From NCBI RefSeq assembly GCF_024199945.1, contig NZ_JANADP010000001.1, forward strand, positions 2,294,001 through 2,358,000: a stretch of DNA of 64,000 bases. The letters are read 5' to 3'. Made by a program: the position numbers and the translations under genes. Under the pieces are notes generated by a model that was not told the DNA's origin, did no database searches, and worked only from the letters and a program-made list of their open reading frames with translations. Positions within the stretch are counted from its first letter, which is position 1; each line of letters opens with the position of its first letter. Below are positions 51,528 through 59,832 of this stretch, in pieces. This DNA is from Bradyrhizobium sp. CCGUVB4N. GTDB taxonomy: Bacteria > Pseudomonadota > Alphaproteobacteria > Rhizobiales > Xanthobacteraceae.

Positions 51528-52392
51528 TCTCGCGACATCGGATCAGGTTTCGCCCCCGCGCAATCCACGCCGCCGCGCGCTGGCCTATCACGTCGTGTTG
51601 TGCCTCGCCTCGATCGCCATGCTGTATCCGCTGCTGTGGATGCTGGCGAGCTCGTTCAAGCCGGACAGCGACATCTTCGGCACCACCTCGCTGTGGCCAC
51701 GCCATTTCAGCCTTGCCGCCTACTGGCGCGGCTGGTCCGGGCTGCAGGTGACATTCGGACAGTTCTTCCTGAATTCGCTCGTGGTGTCGCTGTGCAGCGT
51801 GGTCGGCAACGTGATGTCGTGCTCGCTTGCGGCCTACGCGTTCGCCCGGCTGAAATTCCGCGGCCAAAAATTCTGGTTCGCGCTGATGCTCGGCACCTTG
51901 ATGCTGCCGTATCACGTGACGCTGATCCCGCAATACATCCTGTTCCTCAACCTCGATTGGGTCGACACCTTCCTGCCGCTGATCGTGCCGAAATTCCTCG
52001 CGGTGGACGCTTTCTTCATTTTCCTGCTGGTGCAGTTCTTCCGCGCGATCCCGCGCGAGCTCGACGAGGCCGCGATGATCGACGGCTGCGGTCCCTGGCG
52101 CGTCTACTGGATCGTGATCCTGCCGCTGTCGGTGCCGGCACTGGCCACGGCCGCGGTCTTCACCTTCATCTGGACCTGGGACGACTTCTTCGGGCCTCTG
52201 ATCTACCTGAACGACATGGGCTCCTATACGGTCCAACTCGGCCTGCGCAGCTTCGTCGATTCCACCGGGAAGTCCGACTGGGGCGCCTTGTTCGCCATGT
52301 CGACACTGACGCTGCTGCCGCTGTTCGCCCTCTTCCTGTTCTTCCAGCGTCTGTTGATCGACGGCATCGCCACCACCGGGCTCAAGGGTTGA
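51520..52392 (+). CDS. Sugar ABC transporter permease, MalG-like
   Basis: The 290-residue protein has six spans. LCLASIAMLYPLLWMLASSFK near the start, the PYHVTLIPQYILFLNLDWVDT loop and the EAA motif ELDEAAMIDGCGPWRVYWIVILPLSVP (in parts) mark it as MalG-type. The stop is 48 bp before the first oxidoreductase. It completes the pore with the MalF-like protein. The absence of a nearby ATPase means it likely shares a promiscuous UgpC/MsmK-type ATPase. Confidence 0.92.
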   Translation: MADLATSDQVSPPRNPRRRALAYHVVLCLASIAMLYPLLWMLASSFKPDSDIFGTTSLWPRHFSLAAYWRGWSGLQVTFGQFFLNSLVVSLCSVVGNVMSCSLAAYAFARLKFRGQKFWFALMLGTLMLPYHVTLIPQYILFLNLDWVDTFLPLIVPKFLAVDAFFIFLLVQFFRAIPRELDEAAMIDGCGPWRVYWIVILPLSVPALATAAVFTFIWTWDDFFGPLIYLNDMGSYTVQLGLRSFVDSTGKSDWGALFAMSTLTLLPLFALFLFFQRLLIDGIATTGLKG

Positions 52393-52440
52393 CGGCATCG
52401 GACGCATCCCTGCATGGACTGACAACCAAGGAAAAAAGTC

Positions 52441-53448
52441 ATGAGCAAACTGCGTTTCGCCGCGATCGGCATCAATCACGCCCACATCTATGGCCAGGTC
52501 GATTGCCTGCTGCGCGCCGGCGCGGAACTGGTCGGCTTTCATGCCGTCGAGGACGATCTCGCCCAGGCTTTCGCAGCGAAATATCCGCAAGCGCCGCGCA
52601 TGGCCGAGAAAGCGCGATTGCTCGAGGACAAAACCATCGCGCTGATTCTCTCGTCCGGCATCCCCGCCGACCGCGCTCCGCTCGGCATCGAGGTGATGCG
52701 CACCGGCAAGGACTATATGAGCGACAAGCCGGGCATGACCTCGCTGGAGCAACTGGCCGAGGTGCGCCGGGTCCAGGCCGAGACCGGGCGGATCTATTCG
52801 GTGTGCTACTCCGAGCATTTCGAGACCCGCTGCACCGTGAAAGCCGGCGAGCTGATTGCAGCAGGTAGCATCGGCAAGGTCATCAACACCGTCGGGCTCG
52901 GCCCGCACAAGTTGAAGAACCTGCCGCGGCCCGACTGGTTCTATTCGCGCGAACGCACCGGCGGCGTCCTGACCGACATCGCCTCGCATCAGTGCGAGCA
53001 GTTCCTGTTTTTCGCCGATGCGCTCGATGCGAAGGTCGTCAGCGCGTCCGTCGCCAACCGCGCCAATCCCGACAGGCCAGAATTGCAGGATTTCGGCGAA
53101 ATGCTGCTGCGGACCGGTGATGTCACCGGCTACGTCCGCGTCGACTGGTTCACCCCCGATGGCCTGCCCAATTGGGGCGACGGCCGGATCACCGTTCTCG
53201 GCACCGAGGGCTACATGGAGCTGCGCAAATACATCGACGTCGCAGGCCAGGGCGGCATCGACCATCTCATCATGGTCGACCGCAAGGGTGTCCACCGCAT
53301 CGACTGTTCCAACGTCGAATTGCCCTATGGCCGCCAGCTCATCGCGGACGTGCGCGATCGCACCGAGACCGCGATCCCGCAGGCGCGCTGCTTCAAGGCC
53401 ATGGAGCTGGCACTCACCGCGCAGGCGATGGCGGAAGGAAGGGTTTGA
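52441..53448 (+). CDS. Gfo/Idh/MocA family oxidoreductase
   Basis: The 335-residue protein has an N-terminal dinucleotide-binding fold (RFAAIGINHAHIYGQVD, where the GxGxxG is replaced by GINHAHIYG), the conserved KPGMTS segment (EKP-type Lys region written as DKPGMTS) and a central substrate domain with ERTGGVLTDIASHQCEQFLFF. His in the DIASHQ motif is the usual catalytic histidine position. These enzymes oxidise sugars or polyols with NAD(P)+. The different first glycine loop is notable. It is 48 bp downstream of the permease genes. Confidence 0.88.
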   Translation: MSKLRFAAIGINHAHIYGQVDCLLRAGAELVGFHAVEDDLAQAFAAKYPQAPRMAEKARLLEDKTIALILSSGIPADRAPLGIEVMRTGKDYMSDKPGMTSLEQLAEVRRVQAETGRIYSVCYSEHFETRCTVKAGELIAAGSIGKVINTVGLGPHKLKNLPRPDWFYSRERTGGVLTDIASHQCEQFLFFADALDAKVVSASVANRANPDRPELQDFGEMLLRTGDVTGYVRVDWFTPDGLPNWGDGRITVLGTEGYMELRKYIDVAGQGGIDHLIMVDRKGVHRIDCSNVELPYGRQLIADVRDRTETAIPQARCFKAMELALTAQAMAEGRV

Positions 53449-53452
53449 GAGA

Positions 53453-54544
53453 ATGTCGAAGCGCAGGACAGTTGCCGTTATCGGCCTTGGCATCGGTCGC
53501 AGCCACATCGAGGAGGGCTATGCCCGCTTGCGCGACCGGTTCGATCTGCAGGGGATCTGCGACCTCAGCGAGGAACGCCTCACCACCGTCGGAGATGAAT
53601 TCTCCGTGCCGCGCCGGACCACCTCGTTCGACGAGGTGCTGGCGATGGACGACATCGACATCGTCGATATCTGCACGCCGCCGACGCTGCACTTTCCGCA
53701 AGTCATGGCGGCGCTCGCCGCCGGCAAGCATGTGATCTGCGAAAAGCCGCTGGTCGGCTCGCTGCACGAGGTCGACCAGCTCACCGCCGCCGAGGCCAGT
53801 TCGCGCGGGCGCATCATGCCGGTGTTCCAGTATCGTTTCGGCAACGGCCTGCAGAAGGCGCGGCGCATCATCGAGCTCGGCCTTGCCGGCAAGCCGTATC
53901 TGGCGACCATCGAGACCGCCTGGTTGCGCGGCGCCAAATATTATTCGGTGCCGTGGCGCGGCCGCTTCGAGACCGAACTCGGCGGCGCGTTGCTCACCCA
54001 CGCCATCCACGCCCACGACATCCTGACCTGGCTGATGGGCGACATCGCTTCGGTGTTTGCGCGCACCGCAACGCGCGTGAACGACATCGAGGTCGAGGAC
54101 TGCGCGGTCGCGAGCCTCGTGATGGAAAGCGGCGCGCTGGCCTCGCTGGCCGCAACGCTGGGGTCGGCGAAAGAGATCAGCCGCCTCCGGCTGTGCTTCG
54201 AGCACGTCACCTTCGAGAGCTCGCTCGCGCCCTATGCCCCCGGCGACGATCCCTGGCAGATCATCTCCACTTCCCCGGAAGCTGAGGCGCGTATCGCAAA
54301 GGCGCTGGATGGCTTCACGTTCGTGCCGTCGCGCTTCGAAGGCTTGATGACGGCCTATCATCAGGCGCTCGAGACCAACGGGCCGTTTCCGGTGACGCTC
54401 AGGGACGCGCGGCGTTCGCTGGAGCTGATCACGGCGCTCTATCACGCCGCGGAGACCGGCACGGCGGTGGCGCTGCCGATCGGCAAGGAGCACCCGAAAT
54501 ATCGGGGCTGGCGCCCGGCAGCGGCGACCACGCCACAGCGATGA
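53453..54544 (+). CDS. Second Gfo/Idh/MocA family oxidoreductase
   Basis: The 363-residue protein starts at ATG 53453 (MSKRRTVAVIGLGIGRSHIE), a classical GxGxxG. It has ICEKPLVGSLHEVDQL with the catalytic Lys in EKP, and LGGALLTHAIHAHDILTWLMGD with the active His. The start is close to the preceding stop (3 bp gap). The frame is open far upstream inside the first oxidoreductase, where it is not coding. It probably carries out the second redox step for the imported sugar; the two enzymes and the transporter make a catabolic operon. Confidence 0.9.
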   Translation: MSKRRTVAVIGLGIGRSHIEEGYARLRDRFDLQGICDLSEERLTTVGDEFSVPRRTTSFDEVLAMDDIDIVDICTPPTLHFPQVMAALAAGKHVICEKPLVGSLHEVDQLTAAEASSRGRIMPVFQYRFGNGLQKARRIIELGLAGKPYLATIETAWLRGAKYYSVPWRGRFETELGGALLTHAIHAHDILTWLMGDIASVFARTATRVNDIEVEDCAVASLVMESGALASLAATLGSAKEISRLRLCFEHVTFESSLAPYAPGDDPWQIISTSPEAEARIAKALDGFTFVPSRFEGLMTAYHQALETNGPFPVTLRDARRSLELITALYHAAETGTAVALPIGKEHPKYRGWRPAAATTPQR

Positions 54545-54559
54545 GGCGAACCGCGCCGC

Positions 54560-55588
54560 CTAGCTCGACAGCAGCGTGCGTGCGGCGCGGACAAGGCGGC
54601 GACCGACGGTCTTCTGTCGAAGTGCCTCGGTCCAGTCGAACATGCTTGAATTGACATCATACTCGCCGCGCTGGGCTTCCGGTATCGCCCCGGCCACGAT
54701 GCGTGCGATCAAGTGTGGCAATTCCCGATAGAATGTCTCGGTGCGATACGGCGGATGGAGCGAGTAGAGCCCGGCGCCCGAACCGAGCAGGTCGATGCGG
54801 GAAAGTCCCTTGCGCATCATGGCCGCGGAGAAGATCTCCTCCGCCGGCATCGTCAGCGGCGACTGGCGAAACAGTTTTGCGCGGATTCGGCGTTTGAGAT
54901 TCGGACGCACCAGCTCCAGCGCTCCGATCGATGCATCGAACTTGGCTTGATCGAGAACGAAGATGCGCGTGCTCACGGTACGAAAGCGGTAAGCCGGGTA
55001 GTCGGCGGCCAGGCGCTCGGGCGGTTGGATGCCGGTCAACCCCGGAAAGGCGCCGTGCAAATCGGCGAGCGTGCCATCAGCGCGGGGTGGACCGGGAAGT
55101 GGCCCGGCGAACAGGGCATCCGGCGTCGTCTTCAACCAGCCGATCGCCTCCTCCAGCCAGGTCTGGCTGCCGCCGCCGAACAGCATGTCGCTGTCCATGT
55201 GCACCACATAGTCCGCGTTCGCCTTCGAGAGGCCGTAGAAATAGGCGTGGAACGGCCCGCCATCGAAGGCCTTCTCCGGGTAGGCACGGCTTGTCGAGAA
55301 ATAGCGCTGCCGCACGGACTCGAGCGCCGCCGGCGAATAGTCGACCTCGGAGATTTCCGCCTTCGGCGACTTCCGCGCGATGGCCTCCAGCAGCGCAAAC
55401 AGGCGCCCGCGGCTCTCCTCGTAAGCGTTGCCGGTGTAGCGGCCGCTCTTGCTCTGCCTGGTGTCGACCGTGAAGACGATACGATCGACCTGATCGCCCC
55501 ACACGTCGATCTGATGCGGAAGTGTGTGGACCGCATGGCGCACGTCCAGCGGATGCAAATTGATCTGAAGTGCGGATCTGACCTGCAT
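54560..55588 (-). CDS. Glycosyltransferase-like protein (GT-A fold with DSD motif)
   Basis: The 342-residue protein has the pattern VVHMDSDMLFGG, where D132-S-D134 sits as the metal-binding DxD motif of GT-A enzymes. The preceding stretch HAVHTLPHQIDVWGDQVDRIVFTVDT resembles the start of family-2 nucleotide-diphospho-sugar transferases. No signal peptide or membrane span is obvious. It follows a GH10 remnant on the same strand: the ATG (55588) lies directly after the remnant's stop (55590), which suggests an older xylanase-glycosyltransferase pair such as that at 3849-6120. The donor sugar and acceptor are not known. Confidence 0.72.
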   Translation of the reverse strand: MQVRSALQINLHPLDVRHAVHTLPHQIDVWGDQVDRIVFTVDTRQSKSGRYTGNAYEESRGRLFALLEAIARKSPKAEISEVDYSPAALESVRQRYFSTSRAYPEKAFDGGPFHAYFYGLSKANADYVVHMDSDMLFGGGSQTWLEEAIGWLKTTPDALFAGPLPGPPRADGTLADLHGAFPGLTGIQPPERLAADYPAYRFRTVSTRIFVLDQAKFDASIGALELVRPNLKRRIRAKLFRQSPLTMPAEEIFSAAMMRKGLSRIDLLGSGAGLYSLHPPYRTETFYRELPHLIARIVAGAIPEAQRGEYDVNSSMFDWTEALRQKTVGRRLVRAARTLLSS

Positions 55589-55589
55589 C

Positions 55590-55688
55590 TCATCTCTCCT
55601 TGCCGGTGAGCTGGTCGATCACGACCAGGAACGGCTCGCGCCTGAATTCACCGTCCAAGGGAAGCGGCCTGTTGGGTACGTGGTCTGG
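55590..55688 (-). pseudogene. C-terminal remnant of a GH10 xylanase
   Basis: The minus-strand frame reads PDHVPNRPLPLDGEF then RREPFLVVIDQLTGKER and a stop at 55590. It aligns with the C-terminus of the GH10 protein at 3849-4949 (PDKQPNRPLPLDGEFKPKPF). Upstream the homology ends and the frame has a stop about 15 bases further on. Only the last 32 codons remain. Confidence 0.75.
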
Positions 55689-55937
55689 GCTTGTATCCGC
55701 AATTTATCAAAGACGGCCTTCTCCACAGAAGGCAATTCGCTCTGCGTCGTTAATAAACCGCGGCCGTTTCGCAGCATGCCGAGCGCCGGGAAGATCGAAA
55801 ATTGACGTTTGGTTAACAAGGGTGCGGCAATCATCAATGTCTTTCGGTCTTGATGACGCGACAACGGAGGCGCTTCTGCGCGACCGGACAAATCCGAGGC
55901 AACTCCTGGCAATCTCGAAAACGAGAGCCATCCAACC

Positions 55938-56504
55938 ATGACGACCTACGTGGCGCTGCTTTACAGCGTGGTTCTACCGCTTGGCCGGCGACTGGCGATG
56001 GCCGAGCTGCGTGCCATGGCGCAAGGCCTCGGCCTCCATGACCCCCGGACCATCGGCGCGACGGGAAATCTGACGTTTGAGAGCGGCGAGGCGTCGATCT
56101 CCGGGCTGGAGCACAATCTCGAAGCGGCCTTCAACGCGCGGTTCGGCAAGCACGTCGCGATCATCGTCCGTAACGCCGACGCGTGGCGGCGCCTGCTGCG
56201 CGCGAACCCGTTTCGTGACGAAGCGGCCGCCGATCCGCAAAGGGTCGCCGTTCGCGTGATGCGCAGTCCGATTCCGAAAGGCGGCGAAAACGCCCTGGCA
56301 CGTTACATCAGCGATGAACGAATTGCCGTCGCCGGTGGCGATCTCTGGATCCATTTCACCGGCGATCCAGCGCGATCGCGTTTGCTGTCGGCGTTGGGCG
56401 CGGGACGCCTGAAAGGCGTCGGCACGTTGCGCAACGCCAATACGCTGAAGCGCATCGGTGACGCCGTGGCTCCGGCCGGCGCCGGCCTCGTTGGTCGGAA
56501 GTAA
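55938..56504 (+). CDS. DUF1697 family protein
   Basis: The 188-residue protein begins MTTYVALLYSVVLPLGRRLAMAELRAMAQGLGLHDP and contains TGNLTFESGEAS, the conserved NxxF-type motif of DUF1697. The second half has NPFRDEAAADPQRVAV and the terminal VGTLRNANTLKRIGD. No catalytic residues are known for the family and its role is uncertain. There is no signal peptide. The start ATG has no strong ribosome site (GAGAGCC about 10 bases upstream). Confidence 0.82.
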   Translation: MTTYVALLYSVVLPLGRRLAMAELRAMAQGLGLHDPRTIGATGNLTFESGEASISGLEHNLEAAFNARFGKHVAIIVRNADAWRRLLRANPFRDEAAADPQRVAVRVMRSPIPKGGENALARYISDERIAVAGGDLWIHFTGDPARSRLLSALGAGRLKGVGTLRNANTLKRIGDAVAPAGAGLVGRK

Positions 56505-56506
56505 AC

Positions 56507-56635
56507 TCAGCGCACGCCCGTGCCTTTGCACCGCTGACACTTCACCACCTTGTCGCCCTTCTTGACCAAACCCTTGCCCTCACAGTTTTTGCATTTTTGC
56601 TTCTTCTTGATGTTCGGGCCTTTTTCACTCGTCAT
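56507..56635 (-). CDS. 42-residue zinc-ribbon-like microprotein with two CxxCxGxG motifs
   Basis: The product MTSEKGPNIKKKQKCKNCEG... has CKNCEGKG and CQRCKGTG separated by 13 residues (LVKKGDKVV and flanks). This matches one zinc site of the DnaJ cysteine-rich domain. The N-terminus is lysine-rich. AGGAG lies 6 nt before the ATG. It converges on the DUF1697 gene with a 2-bp gap. Short stand-alone proteins of this type are known in rhizobia, though function is uncertain; a zinc- or nucleic-acid-binding role is a guess. Confidence 0.7.
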   Translation of the reverse strand: MTSEKGPNIKKKQKCKNCEGKGLVKKGDKVVKCQRCKGTGVR

Positions 56636-56726
56636 GAAATTCTCCTGCCGCGAGAGGGCGGTCAACTGGCGCATTGTAGGAGGGCGTTCGGTGGAACAAC
56701 CGAGCAGCGTGGGATAAGCCCTACAC

Positions 56727-56804
56727 CTAAGCCGGCTTCGGCACCACCAGCACCGGCACGCTTCCGTCGACCAGAAGCTCGGACGTCTCGTGCGAATTGG
56801 ACAT
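56727..56804 (-). pseudogene. Remnant of a universal stress protein C-terminus
   Basis: The minus-strand codons end SELLVDGSVPVLVVPKPA, which resembles the last strand of universal stress proteins (tRxLLxxxxVPVLxxxx). Nothing recognisable precedes it, so it looks like a truncated tail. The match is short and low confidence. Confidence 0.4.
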
Positions 56805-56929
56805 ATCCGGTTCTCGGCCAACTAAACTTTTCTTCATGTGGTAACAGGCCGCGTGGCGGGCGCGTTTAGGATAGTGGATCGGATCTCTCGTATCGCGAGG
56901 GATCACCCCAATCGAAAGGAGCTGCCACG

Positions 56930-57196
56930 ATGACGACATTCAGAAAATTGATCGGGTCAGTCCTATCCAAGGCCTTGTTGGCCGGACTGGTCGTCACCGC
57001 AATCTTTACGCCGCCGCTGCAGGCGCGCGAGAGCCGCGCCGGCGATCGACAAACCGAACAGAGCGTGGGGTCGACCATCCCTCGCATCGCGGGCGACCGG
57101 TCGATCGCGGCGCCAGCCCACCACGCGTTCGCGCCAGTGCCCTCGGATCAACCGGATGGCGTTTGCGACCACGGCGATGACCCGATGATATGCTGA
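56930..57196 (+). CDS. Small predicted exported hypothetical protein
   Basis: The 88-residue product has a Sec-type signal: SKALLAGLVVTAIFTPPLQAR, with a plausible cleavage near LQA-R. The mature part is short, polar and ends GVCDHGDDPMIC with two cysteines. AAGGAG lies about 8 nt before the ATG, which supports real translation. No family was recognised. It has no near neighbour on the same strand. Confidence 0.6.
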   Translation: MTTFRKLIGSVLSKALLAGLVVTAIFTPPLQARESRAGDRQTEQSVGSTIPRIAGDRSIAAPAHHAFAPVPSDQPDGVCDHGDDPMIC

Positions 57197-57385
57197 AGCG
57201 GAGCTCGCAGGTGTCGAGGGGACAGTGCACGTCATTGACGGGCTTTCGAACCTCGCATTGAGTGCGCTGTCATCGCAATTCGCTGCCAGCGCAACGAGAA
57301 GGCGAGCCGGAACGTTGCTCCGCAGCTCTCGCGCACCGGTGATTGAGGTCTCGAATTTAGCTGCCCTTGCGGGGGCCACGGCCTG

Positions 57386-58459
57386 CTATTTCGTCACGAT
57401 CCGTCGTGTTGGCGTCACGGTACTGGTAGGCGCCATCGGTGAGATCGAGAACGTCAGCCAAGTATTCCAGCCTGCCGGCCGGTTTTCCGCGGCGAATTCG
57501 CCGTAGCCTTTCAGATTGAGATAGCCCTGCATGTCGCCAACCGGAAACAGAAATCCGATCTGCGGGCCGACGCCGACGACACGTGAGCGGAATCCGCCGA
57601 GGATGGGGTTCTGACCGGAATCGTCGGTGACCTGCTGGTACGCATATCCGACGAGGCCGACAAAGAGCTGCTTCGAGAGAAACTGGGAGGCACCCCAATC
57701 GACATGGAAGTCGACGCCGCTCCGGTACTGCGTGTCCGGATTCTTGAAATTGTAGGTGAAGCCCGCGACCGCCGAAAACTCGTGTCCAGCCTGCGGGTTG
57801 AGATAGGTGTAGCCGCCGCCGCCATCGATGGCGCCGTGGCCGATGCCGAGATTGGCCAGGCGGTTCGGGTCGTAGGCCCCGACGGGAATATCGCCCGTCG
57901 CGTAGGTCATGAAGTTATGGACGCCCTGATTCCATTTCAGCGTCACTTGCGGATAGAGGTCGCCCACCGAGGTGATGGAGTCGCCGATGCTCCCCGTTCG
58001 CGTAATTGCGATTGGTCCGAACCCCGTCGTCAGCGTCCCGTTGAGGTCGGCGGCCGATCGCCCGAACAGGCCGGTCATGCCAACAGCCAATTGTCCGCCC
58101 AGTACCGGCGTCGCGAAAGTGTAGGTGGGATTGAGCAGCACCAGATCGGCCTGCGCGTTCAGATGCAGATTCAGGTTGACGTTCACGGCCGCCGGAAATC
58201 GGCCGATCTGAATTTCCCTCGACGCGGCCGCGGCACCGAACGCCGATACCGAGGTGTGATAGTAAACCTCGGCCATCGACCATCCCGGCACCTGCGGCGT
58301 TGCGGCAAGACTGCTGAAACGTCCGGGGAGCCAATACGAAACGCCGCTTTCGTCGCCGTACGCGGCGTCGGATAAGGTTGCGGACATCACCATGATTGTG
58401 CCGATGACCGCACAGATCAACCGGCGACCAGACTTGCGTTCGGGTATGCAGCGCGTCAT
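57386..58459 (-). CDS. Outer-membrane MetA/SphA-like beta-barrel (phenol degradation meta family)
   Basis: The 357-residue protein (MTRCIPERKS...) has a signal segment (ICAVIGTIMVMSATLSDAAYG). The mature part begins SYWLPGRFSSLAATPQVPGWSMAEVYYH, in parts SYWLPGRFSSLAATPQ and GWSMAEVYY, a signature of the 'phenol degradation protein meta' family. Alternating aromatic residues throughout fit an outer-membrane barrel (ADLVLLNPTYTFATPVLGG, PQVTLKWNQGVHNFMTYATGD). Such proteins are thought to admit hydrophobic compounds. An ATG at 58471 gives four more residues. It lies in a relic-rich stretch but is intact. Confidence 0.82.
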   Translation of the reverse strand: MTRCIPERKSGRRLICAVIGTIMVMSATLSDAAYGDESGVSYWLPGRFSSLAATPQVPGWSMAEVYYHTSVSAFGAAAASREIQIGRFPAAVNVNLNLHLNAQADLVLLNPTYTFATPVLGGQLAVGMTGLFGRSAADLNGTLTTGFGPIAITRTGSIGDSITSVGDLYPQVTLKWNQGVHNFMTYATGDIPVGAYDPNRLANLGIGHGAIDGGGGYTYLNPQAGHEFSAVAGFTYNFKNPDTQYRSGVDFHVDWGASQFLSKQLFVGLVGYAYQQVTDDSGQNPILGGFRSRVVGVGPQIGFLFPVGDMQGYLNLKGYGEFAAENRPAGWNTWLTFSISPMAPTSTVTPTRRIVTK

Positions 58460-58714
58460 GTGCTCCCCCATTGTCCGTTCACGACACTATGCCAGCGAGA
58501 TTGTGAATGTCTCGCCTTAAACTGGTGAACCGCGAAATCTCGTCGTCGTGTTGCCCTGGGGGCACGCCAGACTCGCAAACAGCTACGGCTCTCGAGAAAG
58601 AGCTTCGATCCGTTCTGCCGCCGATGTGCAAATTGTGCCAGCTGGCCAAACGCACTGCGTCGAGCGCTCGATCAGGGCTCAAGGGGAAGCGCGTCACGAC
58701 CGCGCAGGCGTCCA

Positions 58715-59032
58715 CTATTTCAACCGCTGCACGTTCGCTGCCATATCTGGAGCGCGGCCGACCCTGTAGGTCGCGTTGCTGCATTTCAGCACCCATACGG
58801 CATGATCGGGCCTGGAGCGCTTCGCATCTCTTGTCGCGCGGAGCGGTTGATCACAGGCAAAACCCTGGATGCGGATCTGTGCAGCGAGTTCATCCTTGGG
58901 CGTTTCTTCCGCGGCTTGCGCGGCGGATATCATCAGGTCGGTATGAGACCCGCTGCCGGCCAAGAACGATGCGGTAAGGAGAAGACCGCCAGCAACCAGA
59001 TGAACGGAAGCGACCACATTGCGATGCGCCAT
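58715..59032 (-). CDS. Small exported hypothetical protein (conserved)
   Basis: The 105-residue product starts at ATG 59032 (MAHRNVVASVHLVAGGLLLTASFLAG), a likely signal sequence cut near AQA. The mature part has IRIQGFACDQPLRATRDAKRS and PDHAVWVLKCSNATYRVGRAPD, a pattern I know from conserved Bradyrhizobium proteins; the two Cys (FACDQ, LKCSN) could form a disulfide. GGGGG is five bases before the start. Function unknown. It lies just downstream of the HlyD relic on the same strand. Confidence 0.68.
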   Translation of the reverse strand: MAHRNVVASVHLVAGGLLLTASFLAGSGSHTDLMISAAQAAEETPKDELAAQIRIQGFACDQPLRATRDAKRSRPDHAVWVLKCSNATYRVGRAPDMAANVQRLK

Positions 59033-59095
59033 AGGCCCCCAACTCCGAAGAATAGAAGAACCCGGAATCGCCCGGGAAGCGATGCACATCAGCTT

Positions 59096-59460
59096 TTATA
59101 AAGGGTGCGGCAAGCCTGCGCCACAACGCCGTCTCTCTGCCTTGCGACCCATCACGGCACGTAAGCATTCCTGCCTCAGATCGATCTGAAACAGCACGTC
59201 GTCCTTCTTCACCGGCACGTTCGGCTTAACCGGGGTTGCGACAATTTGTCCCGTCACGTTCGGCGTCACCTCCACGACGCGGCCGATCACCGTCACCCGG
59301 CCCGACGGTGCGAGATAATTAAAAAGCGCAAGAAATGTCGCGAGAATGAACCCGCCGATCAACAGCGAGATTGTCCCGACACCCAGCCCCACCGCACGAG
59401 TCTGAGTTTCGAGAATACGAGCCAGAGCGCAACGAGGTAGAGGCACAGAATAATGACCAT
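59096..59460 (-). pseudogene. Frameshifted, truncated HlyD-family membrane fusion protein
   Basis: From ATG 59460 the frame reads MVIILCLYLVALWLVFSK, then RLVRWGWVSG and stops after a few codons. The continuation ISLLIGGFILATFLALFNYL, then APSGRVTVIGRVVEVTPNVTG and KPNVPVKKDDVLFQID, is in another frame, one base off near 59365. The HlyD signature then breaks off into unrelated residues around 59170. A working HlyD has about 300 more residues. It is a relic of a secretion or efflux adaptor. Confidence 0.72.
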
Positions 59461-59668
59461 GGCTGGCCCTCATTCTCTGATTGCGCTAAGGTGACGCTCG
59501 CGGAGATAGCTGAAGCATCACTCTTTTGAAGTGCTCTTAGACTACAAGCCGATCTCGTTAGATTCCATCGCGCGTTTTTGAGACTGCAGACGCCGTGCGG
59601 CGCTAGCTGCAGCCGATATTGCACGTCTCTCGCTCGGAAGCGGGAGCGTTTCGCCAATCAGCGCTCGC

Positions 59669-59682
59669 TTGATTTAGGTCAA
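59669..59682. promoter_or_regulatory. FixK/FNR-type box upstream of the sulfatase gene
   Basis: TTGATTTAGGTCAA fits TTGA-N6-TCAA, the FixK/FNR core, exactly. It lies 151 bp before the sulfatase ATG. If it is a class II site centred at -41.5, transcription would start near 59717. The rest of the 59461-59832 gap shows no gene. Confidence 0.5.
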
Positions 59683-59832
59683 CGAATGCGTCCCGCTGCT
59701 GGTTCATCCAGCATTGGCTCACGTTTCAGGTCGGACATTGTCGCCGCTACCGGCCGGCGGCACGCCATGCCGAGCCGGTTGATACCTCGACCAGTCACGT
59801 TGGATTGCGCTGCATCAAACGGGAGAAGCGCC

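Noticed and set aside
57225..57506. Plus-strand frame of 93 codons after the small exported protein
   Set aside because: No ribosome site, no recognisable composition or domain, and it overlaps the MetA-type gene end.
58479..58796. Minus-strand frame of 105 codons between the MetA barrel and the small exported protein
   Set aside because: Overlaps the 58715-59032 gene out of frame and has no motif; the intervening 243 bp seem non-coding.
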